Below, piece by piece: positions 1 through 6,238 of a stretch of 10,668 nucleotides of DNA; position 1 is the stretch's first letter; each line of letters begins with the position of its first letter. The DNA lies in NCBI GenBank assembly GCA_902406135.1, contig CABPCX010000031.1:1-10668 (forward strand). The letters are read 5' to 3'. The notes under the pieces were generated by a model. It was not told where the DNA came from. It worked only from the letters and a program-made list of their open reading frames with translations, and did not search any database. A program made the position numbers and the translations under genes. This stretch comes from an uncultured Eubacteriales bacterium (lineage in GTDB: Bacteria > Bacillota > Clostridia > Lachnospirales > Anaerotignaceae).

Positions 1-1
1 C

Positions 2-46
2 GATGAGATAGAGGCGGTGCTGGACTGCATAAGTTTTGAACAGTGA
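2..46 (+). CDS. possible 3' end of a gene that begins left of the window
   Basis: From base 2 one frame stays open to a TGA at 44-46 and encodes a 14-residue tail, DEIEAVLDCISFEQ. The other two plus frames hit stops almost at once, so this is the only frame that could carry an incoming plus-strand gene. The piece is too short to assign a family. A GTG at 43-45 overlaps this stop and opens a 25-codon Lys-rich frame to 120, but it has no ribosome binding site. Confidence 0.35.
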   Translation, partial: DEIEAVLDCISFEQ

Positions 47-224
47 GGGGAAAACAGGACGATAAGGAAACCGAAAACAAGGAACAAAAGGCGAAGGTAA
101 AGCTGTCAGCAGTATCCTGATTCAGGACACAAAATATGATTTATGCTTTATATAAAAAGGGTGGTTACCTGCTCCAAAGACTATTACAATGCTGTTTTAC
201 ATAAACCTTTGCATTTCCATAATA
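47..224. other. intergenic stretch, no gene seen
   Basis: This gap holds no convincing gene, promoter or conserved RNA. The only structure I noticed is a small imperfect repeat near 113-130 (TCCTGA and TTCAGGA), too short to act as a terminator and with no T tract after it. Confidence 0.4.
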
Positions 225-260
225 AATAAGCGGGATAACATACGTTATCCCGCTTATTTT
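225..260. terminator. strong bidirectional intrinsic terminator
   Basis: A perfect 15-bp stem (arms AATAAGCGGGATAAC at 225-239 and GTTATCCCGCTTATT at 244-258) closes a 4-base loop. T-rich sequence follows on the plus strand and the A-rich left flank gives U residues on the minus strand. It sits at the stop codon of the minus-strand antiporter and downstream of whatever plus-strand gene ends on the left, so it can end both convergent transcripts. Confidence 0.9.
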
Positions 261-1464
261 AGTTTTCTCCGCTTTTCTTTAAAAACTTCTTATAGGTCAT
301 ATCCATTCCGAAGGCTCCAAGGGGTGCGGTTATTATTATTGCCGCAACGGCCACCGTAAGAACAAGTTTTCCGCAGGGCAGACCAAGGGAAAGGGGTACC
401 GAGCCGATGGCGGCCTGTACCGTAGCCTTTGGAAGATAGGCAATCATACAGAAAAGACGTTCTTTCTTTTCCAGCTTTGTGCCAAGGACACAGAAGAATA
501 CACCGACAACCCTGAATGCCAGAGCCGCAAATATCATTATTACTACACCGATTCCGGCAGATGACGCATAGCTTATATCTACGGCGGCGCCTACCAGTAC
601 AAAAAGTACTACTTCAGCGGCAATCCACAGTTTTGCGAATTTCTGTGAAAGCCTTGAAGATACGGAAGGCACGCATTTCATTTTAATCATAAGGGCCATG
701 GACATTACCGCAAGAAGGCCTGACATGGGGATTATGCCCTTGAGCCAGTTTTCTATGGATACAAGAAGGAATGAAAGGCCCAGTACTATAACTACTTTGG
801 TGCTGTTTCTTATGTATCTGTTGTTTTTATAGCAGAATTCAAAAAACGCTGAAAGCACTATTCCGAAAACGGCTCCCACGGCGATACCGATAACTATGGA
901 TACGGGTATCTGCACAAAGCTCAGAGCCGATACACTGCCGCCCTGGGCAAGGCCTGTGAATGTGGTGAAAAGCACGATTACGAATACGTCGTCAAGGGAA
1001 GCTCCGGCCAGAATGAGCTGGGGTATGCCCTTGTCTGTGCCATAGCCCTCGTCCATAAGCTTTACCATTTTGGGAACAACTACGGCAGGAGAAACCGCCG
1101 CTAAAACTGAACCCATAAGGGCGGCCTCCACATAGGAAACGCCAAGAAGCTTTGGAGCCAGAAGGGTATATCCGACAATCTCAAAGCAGGCGGGCACAAA
1201 GGACATCATAAGGGCGGGACGGCCTATTTTCTTAAGGTCGGATAAGTTTAAGGACAGACCTGCCTTTATAAGTATTATTATGAGGGCCAGCTGCCTGAGG
1301 TCAGACGATACCGCAAGTATGGAGTCGTCCAGCAGATTGAGTACATAGGGGCCAAGGATTATACCCGTTGCCAGCATACCAAGAATTCTTGGAAGTCTTA
1401 TCCTTTCGCAGAGCGCCGCAAAGGCAAGACCGAAGATGAAGATAAAAGCCAATGATGATAACAT
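259..1464 (-). CDS. cation:proton antiporter (monovalent cation/H+ exchanger family)
   Basis: This is a 401-residue integral membrane protein, hydrophobic over nearly its whole length, with about 11-13 likely membrane segments. It should exchange Na+, K+ or Li+ for H+ across the cytoplasmic membrane. Family marks are AVSPAVVVPKM at residues 123-133, an Asp-Asp pair in GASLDDV (residues 154-160; D158/D159) that matches the ion-binding aspartates of CPA-type exchangers, and LPKATVQAAIG at 344-354, where K347 could be the conserved basic residue. It has no C-terminal TrkA-N or universal stress domain, so it is the membrane core only. The start is set by AGGAGG five bases before the ATG. The gene lies 169 bases downstream of asnB on the same strand, behind a folded leader with a terminator hairpin. 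Which ion it moves cannot be told from sequence; Na+ is a guess that would fit the leader hypothesis. Confidence 0.9.
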   Translation of the reverse strand: MLSSLAFIFIFGLAFAALCERIRLPRILGMLATGIILGPYVLNLLDDSILAVSSDLRQLALIIILIKAGLSLNLSDLKKIGRPALMMSFVPACFEIVGYTLLAPKLLGVSYVEAALMGSVLAAVSPAVVVPKMVKLMDEGYGTDKGIPQLILAGASLDDVFVIVLFTTFTGLAQGGSVSALSFVQIPVSIVIGIAVGAVFGIVLSAFFEFCYKNNRYIRNSTKVVIVLGLSFLLVSIENWLKGIIPMSGLLAVMSMALMIKMKCVPSVSSRLSQKFAKLWIAAEVVLFVLVGAAVDISYASSAGIGVVIMIFAALAFRVVGVFFCVLGTKLEKKERLFCMIAYLPKATVQAAIGSVPLSLGLPCGKLVLTVAVAAIIITAPLGAFGMDMTYKKFLKKSGEN

Positions 1465-1489
1465 AATTTCCTCCTGTTATTTTGATAAT

Positions 1490-1537
1490 AAAAAAAGCTG
1501 ATAACCCTGTCGTAATAAACAACAGAAGTCATCAGCT
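1490..1537 (-). terminator. intrinsic terminator hairpin in the antiporter 5' leader
   Basis: Read on the minus strand, the arms AGCTGATGAC and GTTATCAGCT (one G-U pair) enclose a second short stem (CTGTTG with CGACAG), and the hairpin is followed directly by seven T residues and then TATT. It lies only about 25 bases before the antiporter ATG. It can therefore act as a conditional attenuator for that gene. The simpler reading is that it terminates the asnB transcript, since no other terminator lies between the two genes. Confidence 0.8.
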
Positions 1538-1539
1538 GT

Positions 1540-1590
1540 AATAGCGGTTTAGGCACTGCCTGGGGAGAACTTCATTCCCTGCCAGCTATT
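1540..1590 (-). promoter_or_regulatory. folded leader element, candidate riboswitch aptamer
   Basis: Read on the minus strand this 51-base stretch folds as nested helices: AATAGC with GCTATT outside, GGCA with TGCC inside, and a GGGA...TCCC hairpin at the core. The unpaired strands CAGGCAG and TAAACC remain. It is followed immediately by the terminator hairpin at 1490-1537 and then the cation antiporter, which is the usual order of aptamer, expression platform and gene. AGCTG on the 5' side can also pair with CAGCT at the foot of the terminator, giving a possible antiterminator. Na+ (DUF1646 type) or Li+ (nhaA type) riboswitches are known upstream of such genes, but I cannot confirm membership by eye. 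A good promoter partly overlaps the outer 5' strand, which argues that the true aptamer may be the inner part only. Confidence 0.45.
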
Positions 1591-1615
1591 TTAACATGGA
1601 TTTTTTGTTTTTCAA
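1588..1615 (-). promoter_or_regulatory. probable sigma-A promoter of the antiporter
   Basis: On the minus strand, TTGAAA (1610-1615) and TAAAAT (1588-1593) are 16 bases apart, and the -10 is extended by TG one base upstream. Predicted transcription start is near 1581-1583, which would leave the outer AATAGC strand of the folded leader untranscribed. Confidence 0.55.
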
Positions 1616-1633
1616 TACTAATTTTTAGGCATA

Positions 1634-3214
1634 TTACATTCCGCTGTCTCCGTAGTTTGCCAGTACTCTGGCTGAAGGGTCGTTTACATCACAGCCCTCC
1701 CAGCTTTTGTTGGGCATCCAGAAGTCTTTGACCATTTCCGCCTGTCCGGGATAGTACTTTTCAAAAATATCTCTGTAAAGGAGTGATTCCTTTGTAAAAG
1801 GTGTGGCAAAATCATATTTTTTGCAGCCTTCTTCAAAAAGTTCGTCCGTATATACTGTTTCTGCGTATTCCTTAAGGTCGTCTACCATGGAGTGGCCTAC
1901 GGCGTCGGAGAAAGCTGCCTTTTCTCTGAAAAGTATGTCATGGGGAAGAAGGTCGCCTTCAAATGCATGACGGAGAAGATATTTTCCCTTGTTGTATTTG
2001 TTCATCTTAAGCTCGGGGTCAACGCTCATAACGTATTCAGCAAAGTCCAGGTCTCCAAAGGGTACCCTTGCCTCAAGGGAGTTTACCGAAATACATCTGT
2101 CGGCACGGAGTACGTCATACATATAAAGTTCATCAACCCTTTTCTTTGCCTCAGCCTGGAATTCCTCTGCGCTGGGAGCAAAGTCCGTATATTTATAGCC
2201 GAAAAGCTCATCGGAAATTTCACCCGTAAGAAGTACTCTTATGTCAGTGTTTTCATGGATATATTTACATACCAGATACATTCCCATGCTGGCTCTGATA
2301 GTAGTTATATCGTATGTGCCTATGGAGGCGATAACTGTCTCAAGGGCTTCTATAACATCGTCCCTTGATATAATAACTTCTGTATGGTCGCTGCCGATAT
2401 AGTCTGCAACTTCTTTGGCATACTTAAGGTCTATGGCATCCTTATCCATTCCTATGGCAAAGGTCTTGATGGGCTTTTTGAGTATTTTTGCCGATACTGC
2501 ACATACAAGGGAGCTGTCAAGGCCGCCGCTTAAAAGAAATCCTAAGGGTGCATCGGCATCAAGTCTTTTTCTTATGCCAAGTTCAAGTTTGTCATGGATT
2601 TTTCTGCATACGGTCTCAATATCGTCTTTGCTGTATTCCTTTACGTCCGTTACACTGCGGTATTTTACAAAATCCTGGCCGTCATAATAATATCCGGGAG
2701 GGAAGGGGAATACCTTCTCCACAAGTCCCACCAGGTTTTTTGCTTCGCTGGCAAAGGCAATGGAGCCGTCTGCCTTAAGATAGCCGTAAAAAAGAGGCCT
2801 TATGCCGATGGGGTCTCTGGCTGCGATATATTTATCGCTTTCGCCGTCATAAATGACCATGGCAAATTCGGCATCAAGTTTTTTAAACATATCAAGGCCG
2901 TACTCTCTGTAGAGAGGGAGTATTATTTCGCAGTCGGAACCGCTTTTGAAAGTATATTTCTTTGAAAGCTCCTTTTTAAGGGCACGGAAACAGTATATTT
3001 CACCGTTGCATACCACGGCGTCATCACCCATGGTGAAGGGCTGCATACCGCTTTCCTCAAGGCCCATTATGGCCAGACGGTGGAAACAGAGATAACCTGT
3101 TTTTGTCTCTATTATTCTTGACATATCGGGACCCCTTGATATGGTCCTGTCAAAAAACTCCTGAAAATCCTTCTGCTGTAACGCCTTTGTTGTTAAACCC
3201 ATTATTGAACACAT
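1634..3214 (-). CDS. asnB: asparagine synthetase, glutamine-hydrolysing
   Basis: The 526-residue cytoplasmic enzyme makes asparagine from aspartate, ATP and glutamine. The N-terminal class II glutamine amidotransferase domain (about 1-190) begins MCSIMG; Cys2 becomes the N-terminal nucleophile after Met removal. Other active-site marks are the RGPD segment (27-30), HRLAI with R47, CNGEIY (69-74) and D94. The synthetase domain begins near 200 and has the ATP pyrophosphatase loop SGGLDSS (229-235). The C-terminal DPSAR segment is also seen in E. coli AsnB, which is slightly longer at 554 residues. The start is supported by the Cys2 requirement and by GGAGGTG at 3222-3228. A tRNA-Asn T-box precedes it, so expression should rise when charged tRNA-Asn is scarce, which independently supports the assignment. 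No own terminator is seen before the antiporter leader. Confidence 0.96.
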   Translation of the reverse strand: MCSIMGLTTKALQQKDFQEFFDRTISRGPDMSRIIETKTGYLCFHRLAIMGLEESGMQPFTMGDDAVVCNGEIYCFRALKKELSKKYTFKSGSDCEIILPLYREYGLDMFKKLDAEFAMVIYDGESDKYIAARDPIGIRPLFYGYLKADGSIAFASEAKNLVGLVEKVFPFPPGYYYDGQDFVKYRSVTDVKEYSKDDIETVCRKIHDKLELGIRKRLDADAPLGFLLSGGLDSSLVCAVSAKILKKPIKTFAIGMDKDAIDLKYAKEVADYIGSDHTEVIISRDDVIEALETVIASIGTYDITTIRASMGMYLVCKYIHENTDIRVLLTGEISDELFGYKYTDFAPSAEEFQAEAKKRVDELYMYDVLRADRCISVNSLEARVPFGDLDFAEYVMSVDPELKMNKYNKGKYLLRHAFEGDLLPHDILFREKAAFSDAVGHSMVDDLKEYAETVYTDELFEEGCKKYDFATPFTKESLLYRDIFEKYYPGQAEMVKDFWMPNKSWEGCDVNDPSARVLANYGDSGM

Positions 3215-3239
3215 AAAAAAACACCTCCGAATTATTATG

Positions 3240-3490
3240 CAGCTTCATAATTATCCCAAACTTTAGGACGAATAGCTGCTGATCCGCGGTGCCACCTAAC
3301 TTACTGTATTAAAACAGTCTCCTTAAGACTCTGACAAGTCCCGACGGCTTAACGCGCCGTTCACGCCGCACCTACTGATTTCAAAAAATGTTCGGATTGG
3401 TGCTCCGAAGTGTTATTCTTCTGGACTCTTACACGGGTTTTCCACTGTCACCCGCTCACTGTGGCAGAACTTCCAAAATACTTCTCTTCA
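3240..3490 (-). promoter_or_regulatory. T-box leader, Asn (AAC) specifier
   Basis: The diagnostic T-box sequence AGGTGGCACCGCGG is on the minus strand at 3284-3297. The antiterminator closes by TTAGG (3295-3299) pairing with CCTAA (3263-3267). Stem I starts near 3489 with GAAG, paired to CTTC after the specifier loop. Its 5' loop strand reads AGAAGTA and the opposite strand GAATAACA, giving the codon AAC (3412-3414) followed by the usual purine. The next helix pairs TTTTGGA with TCCAGAA, and the distal loop region GGTGACAGTGGAAAACC is typical. A stem-III-like hairpin (AGTCT with AGACT) lies between. AAC fits asparagine synthetase exactly. I see no classic GC hairpin plus U tract after the antiterminator; the U7 run lies after the ribosome binding site instead, so the output mode is unclear. 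Confidence 0.95.
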
Positions 3491-3523
3491 TCATTGCAGT
3501 TAACTAAGATTGATTTTTGATGT

Positions 3524-3552
3524 ATGATACACCCTTGAAAAACAGTTGTCAA
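3524..3552 (-). promoter_or_regulatory. sigma-A promoter of the T-box/asnB transcript
   Basis: On the minus strand, TTGACA (3547-3552) and TATCAT (3524-3529) are separated by exactly 17 bases. The start of transcription is expected near 3517, giving a leader of about 300 bases, which suits a full T-box. Confidence 0.85.
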
Positions 3553-3694
3553 TACATTTTTTATTTTTGGTGAAATATTAATAAATTTAATAATTTGCCT
3601 AAGTTTCCTTTTGCTGAAATTTTATCTTTGGATTTTATATTTTATTTCATATTTGCACAATTAAAATTTTTTGTGAGGCCTCCTTTTCCGCATA
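3553..3694. other. AT-rich divergent spacer between asnB and glnA promoters
   Basis: This spacer is very AT-rich and separates the two divergent promoters. It contains no gene. The A/T runs upstream of both -35 boxes could serve as UP elements. I do not see a GlnR-type operator (TGTNA-N7-TNACA) in it. Confidence 0.5.
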
Positions 3695-3723
3695 TTGACA
3701 AAAAATGAGCTTTAGAATATAAT
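3695..3723 (+). promoter_or_regulatory. consensus sigma-A promoter of glnA
   Basis: TTGACA (3695-3700) and TATAAT (3718-3723) are perfect consensus boxes 17 bases apart. The transcript should start near 3729-3730, only a few bases before the leader hairpin. So strong a promoter suggests that control is exerted after initiation, at the downstream terminator. Confidence 0.92.
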
Positions 3724-3734
3724 ATAACAGACGT

Positions 3735-3750
3735 GGAGCAAAGGCGCTTC
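3735..3750 (+). promoter_or_regulatory. ANTAR-type hairpin in the glnA leader, candidate antiterminator
   Basis: GGAGC and GCTTC (one G-U pair) close a six-base loop AAAGGC, with A at loop position 1 and G at position 4. This is the loop rule for RNA targets of ANTAR-domain antiterminators such as NasR, AmiR and EutV. The hairpin uses the 5' arm of the terminator at 3736-3781, so the two are mutually exclusive, as ANTAR antitermination requires. The known targets are usually two such hairpins; here only one is evident, and the predicted transcript start leaves no room for another upstream. Confidence 0.5.
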
Positions 3751-3781
3751 CCATTTTGACGGGAGTACTTTGCTCTTTTTT
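3736..3781 (+). terminator. leader terminator (attenuator) upstream of glnA
   Basis: GAGCAAAG (3736-3743) pairs perfectly with CTTTGCTC (3768-3775) and is followed by six T residues. An inner helix pairs CTTCCC with GGGAG. It lies between the glnA promoter and the glnA start, so it must be bypassed for expression. Confidence 0.88.
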
Positions 3782-3832
3782 CGTTGTTAACATAAAATTT
3801 TGGTATTAGTATTTTATTAAGGAGTGTTGATA

Positions 3833-5164
3833 ATGCCCAAGTATACCAAGGAAGATATCAAAAGAATAATTGAGGAAGAAGATATTAAGTTTATCCGCCT
3901 TCAGTTTACCGATATTTTCGGACAGCTTAAGAATGTTGCTATTATGCCTTCTCAGCTGGACAAAGCACTTAACAATCAGATCATGTTTGACGGAAGCTCT
4001 ATCGAAGGTTTCGTACGCCTTGAAGAATCAGACCAGTATCTTTACCCCGACCTTAACACATTCACTGTCCTTCCCTGGAGACCTCAGCATGGCAGAGTAG
4101 CCAGACTTATCTGCGACATCTATAACCCCGACGGAACACCTTTCGTAGGCGACCCCAGAGGTGCCCTTAAAAGAGTGCTCAAGAGAGCTTATGATATGGG
4201 CTATACATTTAACGCAGGCCCTGAGCTCGAGTTTTTCCTTTTCCAGACAGACGATGAAGGAAAACCTACAACAAAAACAAATGACGAAGCAGGCTATTTC
4301 GACCTCGGACCCCTTGACCACGGCGAAAGCACAAGACGTGAAATCTGCCTTACACTTGAAAACATGGGCTTTGAGATAGAGGCTTCCCACCACGAAGTGG
4401 CAGCAGGCCAGCACGAAATAGACTTTAAATACGCTGATGCCCTTACAGCAGCTGATAACATTATGACATTTAAGATGGCAGTTAAGACAATCGCTCAGAA
4501 GAACGGTCTCCATGCCACATTTATGCCTAAACCCATCTACGGTATCTGCGGTTCAGGTATGCATACAAATATGTCACTCTTCAAAGACGGAAAGAATATT
4601 TTCTTTGATCCCGACGGAGAAAGAAAACTCTCTAAGGAAGCTTACAGCTTTATAGCAGGTCTCCTTAAGCATGTAAGAGGAATGGCTGCCATAACAAATC
4701 CCCTTGTAAACTCATACAAGAGACTTGTTCCCGGATATGAAGCTCCCTGCTATCTTGCATGGTCAGCAGGAAACAGAAGTGCCCTCATAAGAATACCTTC
4801 AGCAAGGGGCAACAGCACAAGAGTAGAGCTCAGAAGCCCTGACCCCGCATGCAACCCTTACCTTACAATGGCAGTATGCCTTGCAGCAGGTCTTGACGGT
4901 ATCGAGAAGGGAATGACACCTCCCGAAGAAATCACAGATAACATCTTCGGTATGTCAAGAAGAGAAAGAAGAAAAAGAGGAATTGAAAACCTTCCCGGAT
5001 CTCTTGAAGAAGCTATTTACGAATTTGAACATGACGATGTTATTAAAGAAGCCCTTGGCGAGCATATCGTTAACCAGTATATAAGCGCTAAGGAAAAAGA
5101 ATGGGAAGAATACATCACCAGAGTAAGCAGCTGGGAAGTTGAAAAATACATCGTTGCATTCTAA
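3833..5164 (+). CDS. glnA: glutamine synthetase, type I (GSI-alpha)
   Basis: The 443-residue cytoplasmic enzyme makes glutamine from glutamate, ammonia and ATP; the family forms dodecamers. Start ATG 3833 is eight bases after AAGGAG; an in-frame GTG at 3824 overlaps that site and is rejected. Length and numbering match the Bacillus enzyme closely. Visible residues are the FDGSSIEGF segment (52-60), R62 (the glutamine feedback residue of Gram-positive enzymes), metal-binding E131, E133, E188, E195 and H244, the glutamate flap E303 in PGYEAP, the NRSALIRIP segment (314-322), and E332/R334. The adenylylation-site tyrosine of the E. coli class is absent: this part reads [12 protein letters not shown]. 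Control by adenylylation is therefore not expected; feedback inhibition and the leader attenuator are. The small VOC gene follows 15 bases later. Confidence 0.98.
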   Translation: MPKYTKEDIKRIIEEEDIKFIRLQFTDIFGQLKNVAIMPSQLDKALNNQIMFDGSSIEGFVRLEESDQYLYPDLNTFTVLPWRPQHGRVARLICDIYNPDGTPFVGDPRGALKRVLKRAYDMGYTFNAGPELEFFLFQTDDEGKPTTKTNDEAGYFDLGPLDHGESTRREICLTLENMGFEIEASHHEVAAGQHEIDFKYADALTAADNIMTFKMAVKTIAQKNGLHATFMPKPIYGICGSGMHTNMSLFKDGKNIFFDPDGERKLSKEAYSFIAGLLKHVRGMAAITNPLVNSYKRLVPGYEAPCYLAWSAGNRSALIRIPSARGNSTRVELRSPDPACNPYLTMAVCLAAGLDGIEKGMTPPEEITDNIFGMSRRERRKRGIENLPGSLEEAIYEFEHDDVIKEALGEHIVNQYISAKEKEWEEYITRVSSWEVEKYIVAF

Positions 5165-5179
5165 TTTTCCGCAATAAAA

Positions 5180-5563
5180 ATGAGGATAGAACATATAGCG
5201 CTCTATACGGGCGATATTGAAAGACTCAGAAGTTTTTACATTAAATATTTTTCTGCCGTAAGCGGTGAAAAGTATCATAATCCCAAAACAGGGCTTAAAA
5301 CATACTTTCTTACCTTTGAAGGAGGGGCAAGGCTTGAACTTATGACCCGTCCGGAAACGAAAGACGAAGAAAGAAACCCCTATAAAGCGGGATATATACA
5401 TACAGCCTTTTCAACGGGTTCAAAAGAAAAGGTGGATTCCCTTACAAAGAGGCTTGAAAATGACGGATTTGTAATAGCGGGACAGCCGAGAGTGACCGGA
5501 GACGGCTATTATGAAAGTGTTGTTTTGGACCCCGACGGTAATTTTATTGAAATAACGGTTTAA
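5180..5563 (+). CDS. VOC superfamily protein (glyoxalase/bleomycin-resistance fold)
   Basis: The 127-residue protein shows the two-module beta-alpha-beta-beta-beta pattern of the vicinal oxygen chelate fold. The first module opens with IEHIALYTGDIE and the second with GYIHTAFSTGS; the end reads VVLDPDGNFIEI, typical of lactoylglutathione lyase-like members. H5, E53, H74 and E124 stand where metal ligands are expected. The substrate is unknown; such small proteins may be glyoxalases, epimerases or antibiotic-binding proteins. It starts 15 bases after glnA with no clear ribosome binding site, so it may be translated by coupling to glnA. A weak terminator follows. Confidence 0.85.
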   Translation: MRIEHIALYTGDIERLRSFYIKYFSAVSGEKYHNPKTGLKTYFLTFEGGARLELMTRPETKDEERNPYKAGYIHTAFSTGSKEKVDSLTKRLENDGFVIAGQPRVTGDGYYESVVLDPDGNFIEITV

Positions 5564-5587
5564 AAATGATTTATTGGTAATAATAAA

Positions 5588-5620
5588 GTACGGCAGAATA
5601 AATGTCTGTCCGGACTTTTT
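5588..5620 (+). terminator. probable terminator of the glnA-VOC transcript
   Basis: An imperfect stem pairs GTACGGCAGA with TCTGTCCGGAC (one mismatch, one bulged T) over a 7-base loop and is followed by TTTTT. It is the only terminator-like structure between the VOC gene and the next promoter. Confidence 0.55.
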
Positions 5621-5649
5621 AAATTATTTCTTAAATTAAATAATAATTA

Positions 5650-5678
5650 TTGTCAATTGATAATAAGTGTGTTATAAT
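5650..5678 (+). promoter_or_regulatory. sigma-A promoter of the zinc-ribbon gene
   Basis: TTGTCA (5650-5655) and TATAAT (5673-5678) are 17 bases apart, and the surrounding DNA is AT-rich. The start of transcription is expected near 5685, about 38 bases before the ATG. Confidence 0.8.
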
Positions 5679-5722
5679 GATTTCAACAGAAAAAAATACC
5701 ATTTACCAAGGAGGCCGTTAAT

Positions 5723-6028
5723 ATGAAAAGACTTAAAGACGTTTACCGCTGTGTACTTTGCGGTGGAGATATGCAGATAATCAAATTTGACAAAAAAGAA
5801 AGAAAAGTTTACTACCGCTGTGAAAGATGTGGTTATGAGGAAACTCTTACTTTTGAAGAAGCGGGAGTTGACGATGAAGAATATGCTTTCTTCATTCTTA
5901 AGGAAGACGGTACTCTTACTTGGGAGTGTCCCGAAAGCGGAGTAAAAACAGAAAGCGTTGATGAAACATCAGATTTTTCTCCCTATTACAACATTGAGCA
6001 TCTTTGTCCCGAATGTTGTGAGGATTAA
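5723..6028 (+). CDS. small zinc-ribbon protein of unknown function
   Basis: I do not recognise a named family for this 101-residue acidic protein. The N-terminal half is a zinc ribbon: CVLCGG (C10, C13) and CERCGYEE (C33, C36) are a four-cysteine metal site with a 19-residue spacing between the pairs. The middle (about 45-67) is Glu/Asp-rich, and three cysteines at the end (CPECC, C95, C98, C99) with C69 could form a second site. No membrane segment or signal peptide is seen. The start is set by AAGGAGG about eight bases before the ATG. It has its own promoter and its own terminator, so it is a single-gene transcript. A role in nucleic acid or protein binding is possible, but nothing in the neighbourhood points to one. 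Confidence 0.8.
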   Translation: MKRLKDVYRCVLCGGDMQIIKFDKKERKVYYRCERCGYEETLTFEEAGVDDEEYAFFILKEDGTLTWECPESGVKTESVDETSDFSPYYNIEHLCPECCED

Positions 6029-6039
6029 ATATAAGCCGG

Positions 6040-6078
6040 AATCAGGGCAGTGTCTTAGGACGCTGCCCTGATTTTTTT
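6040..6078 (+). terminator. strong intrinsic terminator after the zinc-ribbon gene
   Basis: ATCAGGGCAG (6041-6050) pairs perfectly with CTGCCCTGAT (6063-6072), the stem continues through a G-U pair and GTC/GAC, and a run of seven T residues follows. Confidence 0.93.
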
Positions 6079-6114
6079 GCTTTTGGGAGACATTTATATA
6101 TAAAATAAACAGAA

Positions 6115-6133
6115 TATATGTAAATTACATATA
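6115..6133. promoter_or_regulatory. 19-base palindrome, candidate operator for the transporter operon
   Basis: TATATGTAA and TTACATATA are perfect 9-base inverted arms around a single central A. The site lies about 35 bases upstream of the likely -35 box of the amino acid transporter operon, where an activator or repressor dimer could bind. The spacing does not fit the GlnR consensus. Being AT-rich, it could also arise by chance, and I know of no regulator to assign. Confidence 0.35.
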
Positions 6134-6166
6134 AAATTTTTGGTAAAAAAATATGTCTGTTTTCAC

Positions 6167-6195
6167 TTTACTTTAGCGTGCTACTATGATAATAT
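6167..6195 (+). promoter_or_regulatory. likely promoter of the amino acid transporter operon
   Basis: TTTACT (6167-6172) and TAATAT (6190-6195) are 17 bases apart. The -35 is poor, which suits a promoter needing an activator. Transcription would start near 6202, leaving a 37-base leader with AGGAGGA before the ATG. Confidence 0.45.
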
Positions 6196-6238
6196 GTTAA
6201 AGACTTGATAATACAAAAGAAATAGGAGGAGATTTAAT

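Noticed and set aside
43..120. 25-codon GTG-started Lys-rich frame overlapping the first stop
   Set aside because: No ribosome binding site, no recognisable family and low complexity.
1892..2965. Several plus-strand open frames of 90-158 codons inside asnB
   Set aside because: They lie antisense to a clearly conserved gene, resemble no family, and lack ribosome binding sites; they are shadows of its codon pattern.
3570..3600. AT-rich inverted repeat (ATTAA...TTAAT) in the asnB-glnA spacer
   Set aside because: Short and made only of A and T in an AT-rich spacer; expected by chance.
3824..3832. GTG at 3824 as the glnA start
   Set aside because: It overlaps the AAGGAG ribosome binding site; ATG 3833 is eight bases downstream of that site and gives the usual MPKYT start and Bacillus-like numbering.
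6115..6133. GlnR operator
   Set aside because: The consensus TGTNA-N7-TNACA needs seven bases between half-sites; here only one base separates TGTAA and TTACA.
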